DNA of 55,076 nucleotides from Streptomyces rhizoryzae (GCF_023155275.1 NZ_JALMUV010000052.1:1-55076); one strand, 5' to 3'. Shown: positions 9,101-17,740, counted from the first letter of the stretch. Made by a program: numbers and translations. The notes: generated by a model not told the origin, from the letters alone.

Positions 9101-9309
9101 GAGCGGGCGCCCCGTCCCCCGATGGCCGCGGCCAGCTTCCGCGCGGTCTGCGGGTTGCAGCGGCCCAGCTCGATCAGCGGCCGCGGCGGCTGGCTGCCGT
9201 ACGACAGCGGATCGACGGACAGCGACGGCAGCACGATGCCGTTCCGCTCCAGCGCGTCGGCCAACTCGTCGCGCGCCGCCTCGGCTTCGGCGATCTGGTC
9301 CATCGTCAC
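9097..9309 (-). CDS. Small cassette protein, paralogue of the 71-aa protein at 31.8 kb
   Basis: 70 aa. The GTG at 9309 is preferred because AAGGAG lies 7 nt upstream; an ATG six bases later is possible. Its C-terminal half (LPSLSVD..., then LGRCNPQTARKLA) aligns with the product at 31641-31856 (LPSLGVD..., then LGNCNAATARRLA), so the two are paralogues in the same cassette position. The N-terminus is a charged, probably coiled helix (QIAEAEAARDELADALE). Function is unknown; it is divergent from the decayed regulator. Confidence 0.7.
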   Translation of the reverse strand: MTMDQIAEAEAARDELADALERNGIVLPSLSVDPLSYGSQPPRPLIELGRCNPQTARKLAAAIGGRGARS

Positions 9310-9476
9310 GGGGCTGCTCCTTCTGCCGTTTCCCTGCCTGATCCGCCGGACCGCGACTACGCTGCGTATTCCGGCCATTACGAGCATGCACCAGCAGGCC
9401 CCGGCAAATGCCTCGATCGGGCTGTTGTTTCCACGCCTCGGCCACCCATTCCACACCTGCCACGGAGGAGGGTCCC

Positions 9477-9889
9477 TTGCCCCCGAGGAGAGCGGTCACC
9501 GGACGCAGCCAGGAACCCCGCAAACGCTTCGCCGAGGAACTCCGCCTGCTCCGCCGCCAGAAGGGCATCAGCCTCCGCCAGCTCGGCGAACGCCTGGGCT
9601 GGGACTGGTCGCTGTTCGGCAAGATGGAGAGCGGCAAAACCCTCGGCAGCCCCGACGTGGTCCGCGCCCTGGACGACTACTACGGGACGCCGGAACTCCT
9701 GCTGACAGATGGGCGCACAGTCGCCTACACCGAGAATGACCTGCGTGGTGAACTGGTGAAGAAAACGCCTCAGTTGACGACCTACAACGTAGGTACGATG
9801 CGATGCGCGACCTCGCCCTGCCCCCTGCAGAGTCGCTCAAGTTCATCCTGCGGATGTTGGAGGAAATGCCGTGCGACCCATCGACCTGA
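9477..9889 (+). pseudogene. Decayed XRE HTH-DUF5753 regulator
   Basis: The TTG at 9477 follows GGAGGAG and opens a good XRE helix-turn-helix (KGISLRQLGERLGWDWSLFG). The reading then jumps from GTPELLLT directly to DGRTVAYTENDLRGELV, which belongs near the end of the DUF5753 domain, so about 150 residues are missing. After GELV a frame change is needed: in another frame the text continues ENASVDDLQRRYDAMRDLAL and ALPPAESLKFILRMLEEM, ending at TGA 9887-9889, overlapping the DUF397 start as in intact cassettes. Restoring one G near 9757 would rejoin the frames. Without it the frame runs into nonsense. Confidence 0.85.
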
Positions 9890-10101
9890 ACGGCGTCACC
9901 TGGCGCAAGAGCAGCTACAGCAACACCAGCGGCGGCCAGTGCGTCGAGGTCGCAACCCACGGCCACCGCCAGCACCACGACGCCCCCGCCCTCGTCCCCG
10001 TGCGCGACAGCAAGGATCCCGGCCGGACGCCGCTCGTCTTCGGGGCGGCGGCCTGGGGGGCGTTCATCGGAGCCGTCCGGGTCGGCGGGTTCGGCGCCTG
10101 A
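9871..10101 (+). CDS. DUF397 protein (first copy)
   Basis: 76 aa with the DUF397 hallmarks WRKSSYSN (about residues 11-18), a GGQCVEVA strand, then VPVRDSKDP and the closing FGAAAWGAFIGAVR. DUF397 proteins are partners of HTH-DUF5753 regulators in Streptomyces (BldB/WhiJ-type systems). The GTG at 9871 overlaps the end of the decayed regulator by 19 nt. An insertion HGHRQHHDAP lengthens the loop before VPVRDSKDP. It remains open although its regulator is broken. Confidence 0.85.
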   Translation: MRPIDLNGVTWRKSSYSNTSGGQCVEVATHGHRQHHDAPALVPVRDSKDPGRTPLVFGAAAWGAFIGAVRVGGFGA

Positions 10102-10136
10102 GCGGGCCGCGGCCACCACACACCGGAGGAAGCCCC

Positions 10137-10355
10137 GTGCAAGCCATCGACCTGAGCACCGCCACCTGGCACAAGTCGAGCCACAGCAACCAAGACGGCG
10201 GCGCCTGCGTCGAGGTCGCGACCCACGGCCACGACGCCCCCGCCCTCGTCCCCGTGCGCGACAGCAAGGACCCCCGCCGGACCCCGCTCCTCTTCGGGGC
10301 GGCGGCCTGGGACGCGTTCATCGGGGCCGTCCGGCACGGCGGGTTCAGCATCTGA
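10137..10355 (+). CDS. DUF397 protein (second copy)
   Basis: 72 aa, closely similar to the preceding DUF397 gene (HKSSHSN, GGACVEVATHGHDAPALVPV, RDSKDP, FGAAAWDAFIGAVRHGG), so a tandem duplication is likely. The GTG at 10137 follows CGGAGGAAG. It lies 35 nt after the first copy, so the two should be co-transcribed. The last Ser-Tyr of the WRKSSYS motif is Ser-His here. Confidence 0.85.
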   Translation: MQAIDLSTATWHKSSHSNQDGGACVEVATHGHDAPALVPVRDSKDPRRTPLLFGAAAWDAFIGAVRHGGFSI

Positions 10356-10391
10356 GCGGGCCGGGGCAGCAGGCGGGCCCGGAACGGGCGA

Positions 10392-10427
10392 GGGCGGCGG
10401 CCCCCGGGGGACCGGGGGCCGCCGCCC
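10392..10427. terminator. Strong bidirectional terminator
   Basis: A perfect 14-bp GC stem (10392-10405 with 10414-10427), an 8-nt loop and TTT after it. It lies between the convergent DUF397 gene and the small zinc-binding protein gene. Confidence 0.85.
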
Positions 10428-10448
10428 TTTCGCCGCGCTGCGCTCCGC

Positions 10449-10649
10449 TCACTTCCAGTCGGCGTAGCCGGGTTCGGCCTGCCAGCCCTGGGGCGGTTCC
10501 AGGTAGGGGGACACGCGTCCGCAGGCCGTGCACGCCCAGCGGCCGTACAGCCCTTCCACGACGGCGCCGCACTCGCAGACGTGCGCGGTGACCGCAGCCA
10601 GCGCGTCAGCGGGTCCAGGCTCGGCAGGACCAGGTTTGTCAGCCATCAT
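10449..10649 (-). CDS. Small zinc-ribbon-like protein
   Basis: 66 aa with two cysteine pairs, C-E-C (about residues 25-27) and CTAC (about 39-42), in VCECGAVVEGLYGRWACTAC; this probably forms a minimal zinc ribbon. The ending YLEPPQGWQAEPGYADWK is typical of a small conserved Streptomyces family of unknown role. The start is ATG 10649 or the adjacent ATG 10646. No operon partner. Confidence 0.65.
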   Translation of the reverse strand: MMADKPGPAEPGPADALAAVTAHVCECGAVVEGLYGRWACTACGRVSPYLEPPQGWQAEPGYADWK

Positions 10650-10867
10650 GCCGCCAGTATCTCACTGCGTATAACCACAATTCGGGCACACGTCCCGTGG
10701 ACCGCGACTTCGCGCCATCGTGGCGCAATCCGGACAGCCATCCCCCAACTCCCCGACTCCTGACTGTGCGTCAAGGGGAGGTTACCCGCGCCTCCCCTGG
10801 CGGGAAAGGGGCAGGAAGGGGGGATGCCCGGCATACCCGGCGGCCGCCGGCCCGTGCCGGCGCGCGG

Positions 10868-12718
10868 TCAGCCCAGCTTGCTGACGTCCCGGACCGCGCC
10901 CTTGTCCGCGCTGGTGGCCATCGCGGCGTAGGCACGCAGCGCGGCCGAGACCTTGCGCTCGCGGTTCGCCGGGGCGTAGACCCCGCCGAGGGCCTCCCGG
11001 CGGGCGGCCAACTCCTCGTCGTCCACGAGGAGTTCGATCGAGCGGTTCGGGATGTCGATGCGGATCCGGTCGCCGTCCCGGACCAGCGCGATGGTGCCGC
11101 CGGAGGCCGCCTCGGGCGAGGCGTGGCCGATGGACAGGCCCGACGTGCCGCCGGAGAACCGGCCGTCGGTCACCAGCGCGCAGGACTTGCCCAGCCCGCG
11201 GCCCTTGAGGAACGACGTCGGGTAGAGCATCTCCTGCATACCGGGGCCGCCCTTGGGGCCCTCGTAGCGGATGACGACCACGTCGCCGGCCGTGACCTGC
11301 TTGTTCAGGATCTTCTCGACGGCCTCTTCCTGGGACTCGCAGACCACCGCCGGGCCCTCGAACGTCCAGATGGACTCGTCCACGCCCGCGGTCTTCACCA
11401 CGCAGCCGTCCACGGCCAGATTGCCGCGCAGCACGGCCAGGCCGCCGTCCGCGGAGTAGGCGTGGGCGACGTCGCGGATGCAGCCGTTCGCGGCGTCGGT
11501 GTCGAGCGTCTCCCAGCGCTCGGACTGGGAGAACGCGGTCGCCGAGCGCTTGCAGCCGGGGGCGGCGTGCCACAGCTCGACGGCCTCCTCGGTCGCCGCA
11601 CCGCCGCGGACGTCCCAGGCGTCCAGCCACTCCTTGATCGACCGGGCGTGCACGGTGTGCACGTCCTCGTTGAGCAGCCCGCCGCGGTACAGCTCGCCGA
11701 GGATGGCGGGGATGCCGCCGGCCCGGTGCACGTCCTCCATGTAGTACGTGCCGCCGGGGGCCACGTTCGGGGCGACCTTGGCCAGGCAGGGGACGCGGCG
11801 GGAGACCGCGTCGATGTCGGTCAGGTCGTAGCCGACACCGGCCTCCTGGGCGGCGGCCAGCAGGTGCAGGATGGTGTTGGTCGAGCCGCCCATCGCGATG
11901 TCCAGCGCCATGGCGTTCTCGAACGCGGCGTGGGTGGCGATGTTGCGCGGCAGCACGGACGCGTCGTCCTGCTCGTAGTAGCGCTTGGCCAGCTCGACGA
12001 CGGTGGCGCCGGCGCGCTCGTACAGCGCCTTGCGGGCGGTGTGGGTGGCGAGCACCGAGCCGTTGCCGGGCAGCGACAGGCCGATCGCCTCGGTCAGGCA
12101 GTTCATCGAGTTGGCGGTGAACATGCCGGAACACGAGCCGCAGGTCGGGCAGGCGTTCTCCTCGATGCGGAGGATGTCCTCGTCGGAGACGTTCTCGTTG
12201 GAGGCGTCCACCATCGCGTCGATCAGGTCGAGCTTGCGGACCGTGCCGTTGACCAGCGTGGCGCGGCCGGCCTCCATGGGGCCGCCGGAGACGAAGATCG
12301 TGGGGATGTTCAGGCGGAGCGCCGCCATCAGCATGCCCGGGGTGATCTTGTCGCAGTTGGAGATGCAGATCAGCGCATCGGCGCAGTGCGCCTCGGTCAT
12401 GTACTCGACCGAGTCGGCGATCAGGTCGCGGGACGGCAGGGAGTACAGCATGCCGCCGTGGCCCATGGCGATGCCGTCGTCCACCGCGATGGTGTTGAAC
12501 TCCCGGGGCACCGCGCCCGCGGCCTTGATCGCCTCGGAGACGATCCGGCCGACCGGGGCGAGGTGGGTGTGGCCGGGCACGAACTCGGTGAAGGAGTTGG
12601 CGACCGCGATGATCGGCTTGCCGATGTCCTCGCTCGCTACGCCCGACGCCCGCATAAGGGCGCGGGCGCCCGCCATGTTGCGGCCATGGGTAACGGTGCG
12701 GGACCTCAGCTCGGGCAC
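10868..12718 (-). CDS. ilvD: Dihydroxy-acid dehydratase
   Basis: Dehydrates 2,3-dihydroxy-isovalerate and -3-methylvalerate in branched-chain amino acid synthesis using an Fe-S cluster. About 616 aa, standard length. Signatures include PELRSRTVTHGRNMAGARAL at the start, ISNCDKITPGMLMA (cluster Cys), CGSCSGMFTANSMN (second Cys) and GGSTNTILHLLAAA. The C-terminal RFSGGTSGLSIGHASPEA matches IlvD. The GTG at 12718 is preferred over one at 12727 because GAGGGA sits 8-9 nt before it. Monocistronic by spacing; 186 bp separate it from the next upstream gene, which is on the same strand. Confidence 0.97.
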   Translation of the reverse strand: MPELRSRTVTHGRNMAGARALMRASGVASEDIGKPIIAVANSFTEFVPGHTHLAPVGRIVSEAIKAAGAVPREFNTIAVDDGIAMGHGGMLYSLPSRDLIADSVEYMTEAHCADALICISNCDKITPGMLMAALRLNIPTIFVSGGPMEAGRATLVNGTVRKLDLIDAMVDASNENVSDEDILRIEENACPTCGSCSGMFTANSMNCLTEAIGLSLPGNGSVLATHTARKALYERAGATVVELAKRYYEQDDASVLPRNIATHAAFENAMALDIAMGGSTNTILHLLAAAQEAGVGYDLTDIDAVSRRVPCLAKVAPNVAPGGTYYMEDVHRAGGIPAILGELYRGGLLNEDVHTVHARSIKEWLDAWDVRGGAATEEAVELWHAAPGCKRSATAFSQSERWETLDTDAANGCIRDVAHAYSADGGLAVLRGNLAVDGCVVKTAGVDESIWTFEGPAVVCESQEEAVEKILNKQVTAGDVVVIRYEGPKGGPGMQEMLYPTSFLKGRGLGKSCALVTDGRFSGGTSGLSIGHASPEAASGGTIALVRDGDRIRIDIPNRSIELLVDDEELAARREALGGVYAPANRERKVSAALRAYAAMATSADKGAVRDVSKLG

Positions 12719-12904
12719 GGTGGTCACTCCCTCGGGATACGGACGTACGGCGGCGGTGCCATACCGCAGCTGATCCCGAGGTTACGCCCCGGATCCAAGA
12801 TCTGGACAGCGCTCTCCGGGATATGAGACGCCGGACCGGACTGCGGACGCCCGGCGGACCGGAACGGACCGGCGTACCGCAACGGGCAGGGGCGAACGGG
12901 CCGG

Positions 12905-13729
12905 CTACTTGCCGGGGACCCAGGTCGGCGACGCCAGGTGGAGGCGGGTGAAGGCCAGCGCCTCGGCGAGGTCGGCCTCCCGTTCGGCGGCGGACATCGC
13001 CCGGCGGGTGTTGACCTCCACGACGACGTTGCCGTCGAAGCCGGTGGCGGCGAGCCGTTCCAGCAGCTCGGCGCAGGGCTGGCTGCCGCGGCCCGGCACC
13101 AGGTGCTCGTCCTTGGCCGAGCCGTTGCCGTCCGCGAGGTGGACGTGGGCCAGTCGGTCGCCCATCCGCCCGGCCATCGCCAGGGCGTCGTGGCGGGCGG
13201 TGGCGGTGTGCGAGAGGTCGACGGTGAAGTGCCGGTAGTCGTCGTTGGTGGGGTCCCAGTCGGGGGCGTACGCCTGCATCTCGCGGTCGCGGTAGCGCCA
13301 GGGGTACATGTTCTCCACCGCGAACCGGACGTCGGTCTCGCCCTCCATCCGCCAGATACCGCGGACGAACTCCCGGGCGTAGCCGCGCTGCCAGCGGAAC
13401 GGCGGGTGCACCACGACCGTGGAGGCGCCCAGCTTCTCCGCAGCGTTGCGGGCGCGCTGGAGCTTGACCCACGGGTCGGTGGACCAGACCCGCTGGGTGA
13501 TCAGCAGACAGGGCGCGTGCACGGCCAGCACCGGCACGCCGTGGTAGTCCGAGAGCCGGCGCAGCGCCTCTATGTCCTGGCTGACCGGGTCGGTCCAGAC
13601 CATGACCTCGACCCCGTCGTAGCCCAGGCGCGCGGCGATCTCGAAGGCCGTCGCCGTCGACTCCGGATAGACCGAAGCCGTGGACAGCGCGACCTTCGCG
13701 TCGGGAATGCGCAGCACTGGCTCTGTCAC
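12905..13729 (-). CDS. Sugar phosphate isomerase/epimerase family protein
   Basis: A 274-aa AP-endonuclease-2/xylose-isomerase-like TIM barrel. Features are LGYDGVEVMVW early, VVVHPPF, a VENMYP strand, FTVDLSHTA, and HVHLADGNGSAKDEHLVPGR near residues 205-224, where metal-ligating His/Asp/Glu cluster. The substrate cannot be told from sequence. The GTG at 13729 is supported by a TACGCT box 7 nt upstream (13737-13742) and no Shine-Dalgarno, suggesting a leaderless transcript. Longer in-frame starts (14239) overlap the next gene and look non-coding. Its neighbour upstream is the Ppx/GppA phosphatase. Confidence 0.82.
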   Translation of the reverse strand: MTEPVLRIPDAKVALSTASVYPESTATAFEIAARLGYDGVEVMVWTDPVSQDIEALRRLSDYHGVPVLAVHAPCLLITQRVWSTDPWVKLQRARNAAEKLGASTVVVHPPFRWQRGYAREFVRGIWRMEGETDVRFAVENMYPWRYRDREMQAYAPDWDPTNDDYRHFTVDLSHTATARHDALAMAGRMGDRLAHVHLADGNGSAKDEHLVPGRGSQPCAELLERLAATGFDGNVVVEVNTRRAMSAAEREADLAEALAFTRLHLASPTWVPGK

Positions 13730-14037
13730 GAAGGACAGCGTACGGGCCGGACCGCGCCCCAGGGCAGGAGGTGAGCAGCGCCACGGCCGCCCGGTGGGAC
13801 CGCTGCGACACCCGGGGCTCCGTACAACGCCTGGTACTCCACCCCTCCCGGCCCCCGATGTGATCCTCACCGCATTCCGGTATCCGAACACCCCACCACG
13901 GTCCCCGGCACCCGCCCCGGACGCCCCCCTCCCCGGGGACGAGACCACGTAACCGGACGGGGTCCGGATCAGCCCCTCCGCCCCCACCCACAAGGAAGGG
14001 GCGCGGCCACCGCAACCCACAGCGTGGGACACCACCC
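13730..14037. other. Intergenic region, isomerase / Ppx-GppA
   Basis: 308 bp between two genes on the same strand. It contains the TACGCT box for the isomerase gene at its left edge. The rest has no supported gene, RNA or strong hairpin. Confidence 0.5.
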
Positions 14038-14964
14038 CTACGGCAGGTGGTCCAACCGCCGCAAGATCACCCCCTCCCGCAGCGCCCAGGGGCACACCTC
14101 CAGCGTCTCCACCCCGAACAGGTCCATCGCCGCCTCGGCGACCAGCGCCCCGGCCAGCAGCTGCCGCGCCCGCCCCTCGGTCACCCCGGGCAGCCCGGCC
14201 CGCTCGCGGGCGCTCATCTGGGCCAGCCGCGGCACCCACTCCTCCAGCTTCTTGCGGGGCAGCTCCCGCTGGACGTACAGGCCCTCCGAGGAGCGGGCCG
14301 CGCCCGCGATCCGGGCCAGCGCCTTGAAGGTCTTGGAGGTGCCGACGACCTGGTCGGGCGCGCCGTGCCGGGCGAAGTCGCTGACCACCCGGGCGATCCC
14401 GGCCCGCACCTGGCGGCGCAGCGCGCGGACGTCCTCGGGGTCGGGCGGATCGGCCGGCAGTTCGGCCGCGGTCAGCCGGCCGGCCCCGTAGGGGAGCGAG
14501 ACCGCCACGTCCGGCTCCTCGTCCAGGCCGTAGGCGATCTCCAGCGAGCCGCCGCCGATGTCCAGGACGAGCAGGCGGCCGGCGGACCAGCCGAGCCAGC
14601 GGCGGGCGGCCAGGAAGGTCAGCCGGGCCTCGTCCTCGCCGGAGAGCACCTGGAGGGTCACGCCGGTCTCGTCGGCGAGGCGGCGGAGCACCTCCTCGCC
14701 GTTGGTGGCCTCCCGGATCGCGGAGGTGGCGAACGGGAGCACGTCCTCGACGCCCTTGTCCTCGGCGACCTGCATCGCCTCCTGGATGGTGACCACCAGC
14801 CGGTGCACGCCGGCCTTGCTTATGGCCCCGTCCCCGTCGAGGAGTTCGGCCAGGCGCAGCTCCGCCTTGTGCGAGTAGGCGGGCAGCGGGCGTGCGCCGG
14901 GGTGTGCGTCCACCACCAGGAGGTGGACCGTGTTCGAACCCACATCGAGGACACCGAGTCTCAT
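14038..14964 (-). CDS. Ppx/GppA family phosphatase
   Basis: Exopolyphosphatase/guanosine pentaphosphatase family, ASKHA fold, 308 aa (the short actinobacterial form without the C-terminal HD domain). N-terminal phosphate motif VLDVGSNTVHLLVVD (about residues 4-18), PFATSAIREATNG (about 76-88), SGEDEARLTFLAARRW, and a second phosphate loop VLDIGGGSLEIAYG (about 130-143). It may hydrolyse polyP or pppGpp. The ATG at 14964 has TAGGTT 7 nt upstream and no Shine-Dalgarno, so it is probably leaderless. It is divergent from the 285-aa cysteine-rich gene, whose own box faces the other way 33 bp away. Confidence 0.9.
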   Translation of the reverse strand: MRLGVLDVGSNTVHLLVVDAHPGARPLPAYSHKAELRLAELLDGDGAISKAGVHRLVVTIQEAMQVAEDKGVEDVLPFATSAIREATNGEEVLRRLADETGVTLQVLSGEDEARLTFLAARRWLGWSAGRLLVLDIGGGSLEIAYGLDEEPDVAVSLPYGAGRLTAAELPADPPDPEDVRALRRQVRAGIARVVSDFARHGAPDQVVGTSKTFKALARIAGAARSSEGLYVQRELPRKKLEEWVPRLAQMSARERAGLPGVTEGRARQLLAGALVAEAAMDLFGVETLEVCPWALREGVILRRLDHLP

Positions 14965-14971
14965 ACGTGGA

Positions 14972-15015
14972 AACCTACTGCCGCGACGGGAGACACTCGG
15001 TGCCGGCCGTACGCT
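14972..15015. promoter_or_regulatory. Back-to-back -10 boxes for two leaderless genes
   Basis: TAGGTT reading left (14972-14977) sits 7 nt from the ATG of the Ppx/GppA gene. TACGCT reading right (15010-15015) sits 6 nt from the GTG of the next gene. The two promoters overlap within about 45 bp, so their polymerases may compete. Confidence 0.65.
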
Positions 15016-15021
15016 GGACCC

Positions 15022-15879
15022 GTGGCAAAGACGAAACAGGCGAAGCACGCCAAAGCCCTGAAGAAGGAAGAAAAGCGACGCGCTCAGGAGGCGGCGGCGC
15101 GGTCCGGTGACGGGGCTCCGGCCGACGAGGTCGGTCTCGACTTCGCCCGCGCCTGGGTCACCTTCCCCGACCCGGCCGACGACGAGCAGCTCTTCCGCTG
15201 CGACCTGACCTGGCTGACCTCCCGCTGGACCTGCATCTTCGGCAGCGGCTGCCAGGGCATCCAGGCGGGGCGCGCGGACGACGGCTGCTGCACGCTGGGC
15301 GCGCACTTCTCCGACGAGGAGGACGAGGAGCGGGTCGCACAGCACGTGGCGCGGCTCACCCCGGACCTGTGGCAGTTCCACGATGTCGGCACCGCCACCG
15401 GCTGGACCGAGGAGGACGAGGACGGCGAGCGGCAGACCCGCCGCTGGCAGGGCTCCTGCATCTTCCAGAACCGCCCCGGCTTCGCCGGCGGCGCCGGCTG
15501 CTCGCTGCACATCCTGGCGCTGCGCGAGGGCCGCGAGCCGCTGGAGACCAAGCCGGACGTGTGCTGGCAGCTGCCGGTCCGGCGCACCTACGACTGGATC
15601 GACCGGCCGGACGACACCCAGATCCTCCAGGTCACCATCGGCGAGTACGACCGCCGCGGCTGGGGCCCGGGCGGCCACGACCTGCACTGGTGGTGCACCT
15701 CGGCGACGTCCGCGCACGGCGCCGGAGAGCCCGTCTACGTCACGTACAAGCCGGAGCTGACCGAGCTGATGGGCCCGGCCGGCTACGCGCACCTCGCCGA
15801 ACTGTGCGAGCAGCGGATGGCCTCGGAACTGCCCCTGGCCCCCCACCCGGCGGACCCGAAGCCGGCCGCGGCGGAGTAA
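15022..15879 (+). CDS. Conserved cysteine-rich protein, function unknown
   Basis: 285 aa. The N-terminus is strongly basic (AKTKQAKHAKALKKEEKRRA). A central cysteine cluster includes WTCIFGSGCQG, DDGCCTLGAHFSDEEDEE and GGAGCSLHILA, a spacing like YkgJ/DUF3109-type metal-binding cysteine clusters, which suggests iron-sulfur or zinc binding. HDLHWWCTSA adds another Cys near the C-terminus. The GTG at 15022 directly follows TACGCT plus 6 nt, so it is probably leaderless. It converges with the BACON protein gene, 40 bp away. Confidence 0.75.
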   Translation: MAKTKQAKHAKALKKEEKRRAQEAAARSGDGAPADEVGLDFARAWVTFPDPADDEQLFRCDLTWLTSRWTCIFGSGCQGIQAGRADDGCCTLGAHFSDEEDEERVAQHVARLTPDLWQFHDVGTATGWTEEDEDGERQTRRWQGSCIFQNRPGFAGGAGCSLHILALREGREPLETKPDVCWQLPVRRTYDWIDRPDDTQILQVTIGEYDRRGWGPGGHDLHWWCTSATSAHGAGEPVYVTYKPELTELMGPAGYAHLAELCEQRMASELPLAPHPADPKPAAAE

Positions 15880-15919
15880 CCACCCGCCCCCGCCGCGCGC
15901 CCGCCGCCCCGCCGCGCCC

Positions 15920-17740
15920 CTACTCCGTGTGCGGACCCCCCGCGGGCGGCGTCGCCCCGGTGCTCGGCGCCGGCCCGTGGGACGGCGCCGAGGGCCCGGC
16001 CGGGCCGGACGGATCGCCCGGTCCGGACGGCCCGCCCGGTGCGGACGGCCCGCCGTGGCCGCTGGACGGCGACGGCGCGGGCCGCGGCGGCGCCCCGCTC
16101 GGCCTGGGCGCGGGAGGGTGCGCCGGCCCGCCGGGGCCGCCGTGCTGCGGCGCGGGGTCGGCGGCGCCGTGGCCGTCGAGCGTGACGACGGTGCCGCCCG
16201 GTTCGATGGTGATCACCGACCGCCAGTGGCCCTCGGGTTCGCGGTCGTGGTCCACGTAGACGGTGATCGTGGTGGACTGGCCGGGACGCAACTGACCGGC
16301 GGTGTGGCTCATCTGGAGCCAGGGCGCGCCCGCGGTCGCCCGCCAGCGCACCGGGGTGCCGCCGGAGGCGCTGATGGTGATGACCGTGGTGCCCGCGGCC
16401 GGCTGCGCGGCGACCGTCAGCCGCCCCGGCCCCTTCTCCTCCCGCCCGCCGGGCGGCGTCGGGCCGGCGTACGGGTCCAGCACCGACACCGACACGTCCG
16501 GCGCACCGTCGCCGGCCGGGGAGCCGGGGCGCGGGGCCGACGGCCGGGCGTTGCCGGCGTTCTCGTACCGGCCGCCGTCGAGCCGGCCGCCGCTGCCGGC
16601 GCCCTCGGCGTCGTCGGCCGCCACCGTGGGCATGACGGCCGACGCGCCGGCCTCCGGGGCGTTGCGGTACGCCGCCCACAGGGCGAGCACCGGCGCGGCC
16701 AGCACCGTCGCCACCACGGTGGTGGTCAGCGCCCGGTGGCGCAGCCGCCGGCGGCGGGCCGTGCGGTCGGTGGGGACGCGGGGGAATCCCCGGCGGTCAT
16801 AGCGTGGAGAACCGTTTGCTCCACCGCTCCGGCCGGCCGCCGCGGGGACGGCCCCGGGCACGCCCTCGGCGCGGCCCGAACGGGTGGACCGGGCCGCCGC
16901 CAGCGCCGCGCCGACCGCCGCCCGGTCCGCGGGGACCAGCGGCAGCGCGCCCTGGTCCGCGGGCGCGGTGCCCGGCCAGGGGCCGGCGGCGGTGGCCCGC
17001 TCGGCGGTCCGGCGGCACTCCGCGCAGTCGTCGACATGGCGCACCAGCTCCCGGCGGAGCGCCGCGCCCAGCAGCATCTGGCCGTCCCCGGCCAGCCGGG
17101 CCACGTCCGGGCACCGCCCGAACTCCACCACCGCCAGCGCCGCCCGGGTCCGCTCGACCTCGCAGGCGGCGGCGGCCAGCAGCGTGCGGGTGGCGGCCGG
17201 TTCGGCGCCGGTGACCGCGGCGATCTCGTCCGGGGCCAGCCGGTGGCGCACCGACAGCTCCAGGACCTCGCGCTGCTCGGGGGTGGTGCCGGCCGCCTCC
17301 GGCCAGGCCAGCGCGGCCAGTTCGCGCTGCCGCCGGTCGTCCCGCGCCCCGGGCGGGTCATCGGGCTCGGGGGCGTCGGCCTGCTCGGCGAGCCGGCGCA
17401 GGCACGCCCAGCGGGCCAGGGCGTAGAGCCAGGGTCCGAAGAGGGCGGGGTCGGCGGGGCGCCGGCCGTGCTGCCGCTCGGCGAGCGCCAGCGTCTCACC
17501 CAGGACGGCGGCCGCCGTGTCGTGCTCGCACAGCACGGACAGGCAGTAGGTGAACAGCCCGTCCAGCCAGGGTTCGTAGCGGTCCTCGGACTCGGGGTGG
17601 TCGTGGGGTTCGTCGCGGTCCCGGGGCCTTGGGCGGCCGGTCCCGCCGTCGGTCTGCGGCCGGTGCCGGCGCGGCGCGGCGGTGCGCGACCGGAGTGCGC
17701 CGGTGGTGTGCGTAGGGTGCTCGGGCCTGCTGCTCATCAC
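15920..17740 (-). CDS. Sigma-like / zinc anti-sigma / BACON fusion membrane protein
   Basis: 606 aa. Residues about 54-117 resemble ECF sigma region 2 (FTYCLSVLCEHDTAAAVLGE) and about 151-201 region 4 (TPEQREVLELSVRHRLAPDE then an HTH-like stretch). About 232-243 (HVDDCAECRRTAE) resembles the zinc anti-sigma HxxxCxxC motif. A membrane span lies at about 336-357 and a BACON/Ig-like domain at about 438-525 (GGTPVRWRATAGAPWLQMSH), with a Gly/Pro/Ser tail. The sigma part is degenerate, so it may be regulatory rather than an active sigma factor. The GTG at 17740 has TACCGT 7 nt upstream, so it is probably leaderless. Confidence 0.75.
   Translation of the reverse strand: MMSSRPEHPTHTTGALRSRTAAPRRHRPQTDGGTGRPRPRDRDEPHDHPESEDRYEPWLDGLFTYCLSVLCEHDTAAAVLGETLALAERQHGRRPADPALFGPWLYALARWACLRRLAEQADAPEPDDPPGARDDRRQRELAALAWPEAAGTTPEQREVLELSVRHRLAPDEIAAVTGAEPAATRTLLAAAACEVERTRAALAVVEFGRCPDVARLAGDGQMLLGAALRRELVRHVDDCAECRRTAERATAAGPWPGTAPADQGALPLVPADRAAVGAALAAARSTRSGRAEGVPGAVPAAAGRSGGANGSPRYDRRGFPRVPTDRTARRRRLRHRALTTTVVATVLAAPVLALWAAYRNAPEAGASAVMPTVAADDAEGAGSGGRLDGGRYENAGNARPSAPRPGSPAGDGAPDVSVSVLDPYAGPTPPGGREEKGPGRLTVAAQPAAGTTVITISASGGTPVRWRATAGAPWLQMSHTAGQLRPGQSTTITVYVDHDREPEGHWRSVITIEPGGTVVTLDGHGAADPAPQHGGPGGPAHPPAPRPSGAPPRPAPSPSSGHGGPSAPGGPSGPGDPSGPAGPSAPSHGPAPSTGATPPAGGPHTE

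Noticed and set aside
12905..14239. Long N-terminal extension of the isomerase gene
   Set aside because: Residues before GTG 13729 are low-complexity and overlap the Ppx/GppA gene; a -10 box directly precedes 13729.
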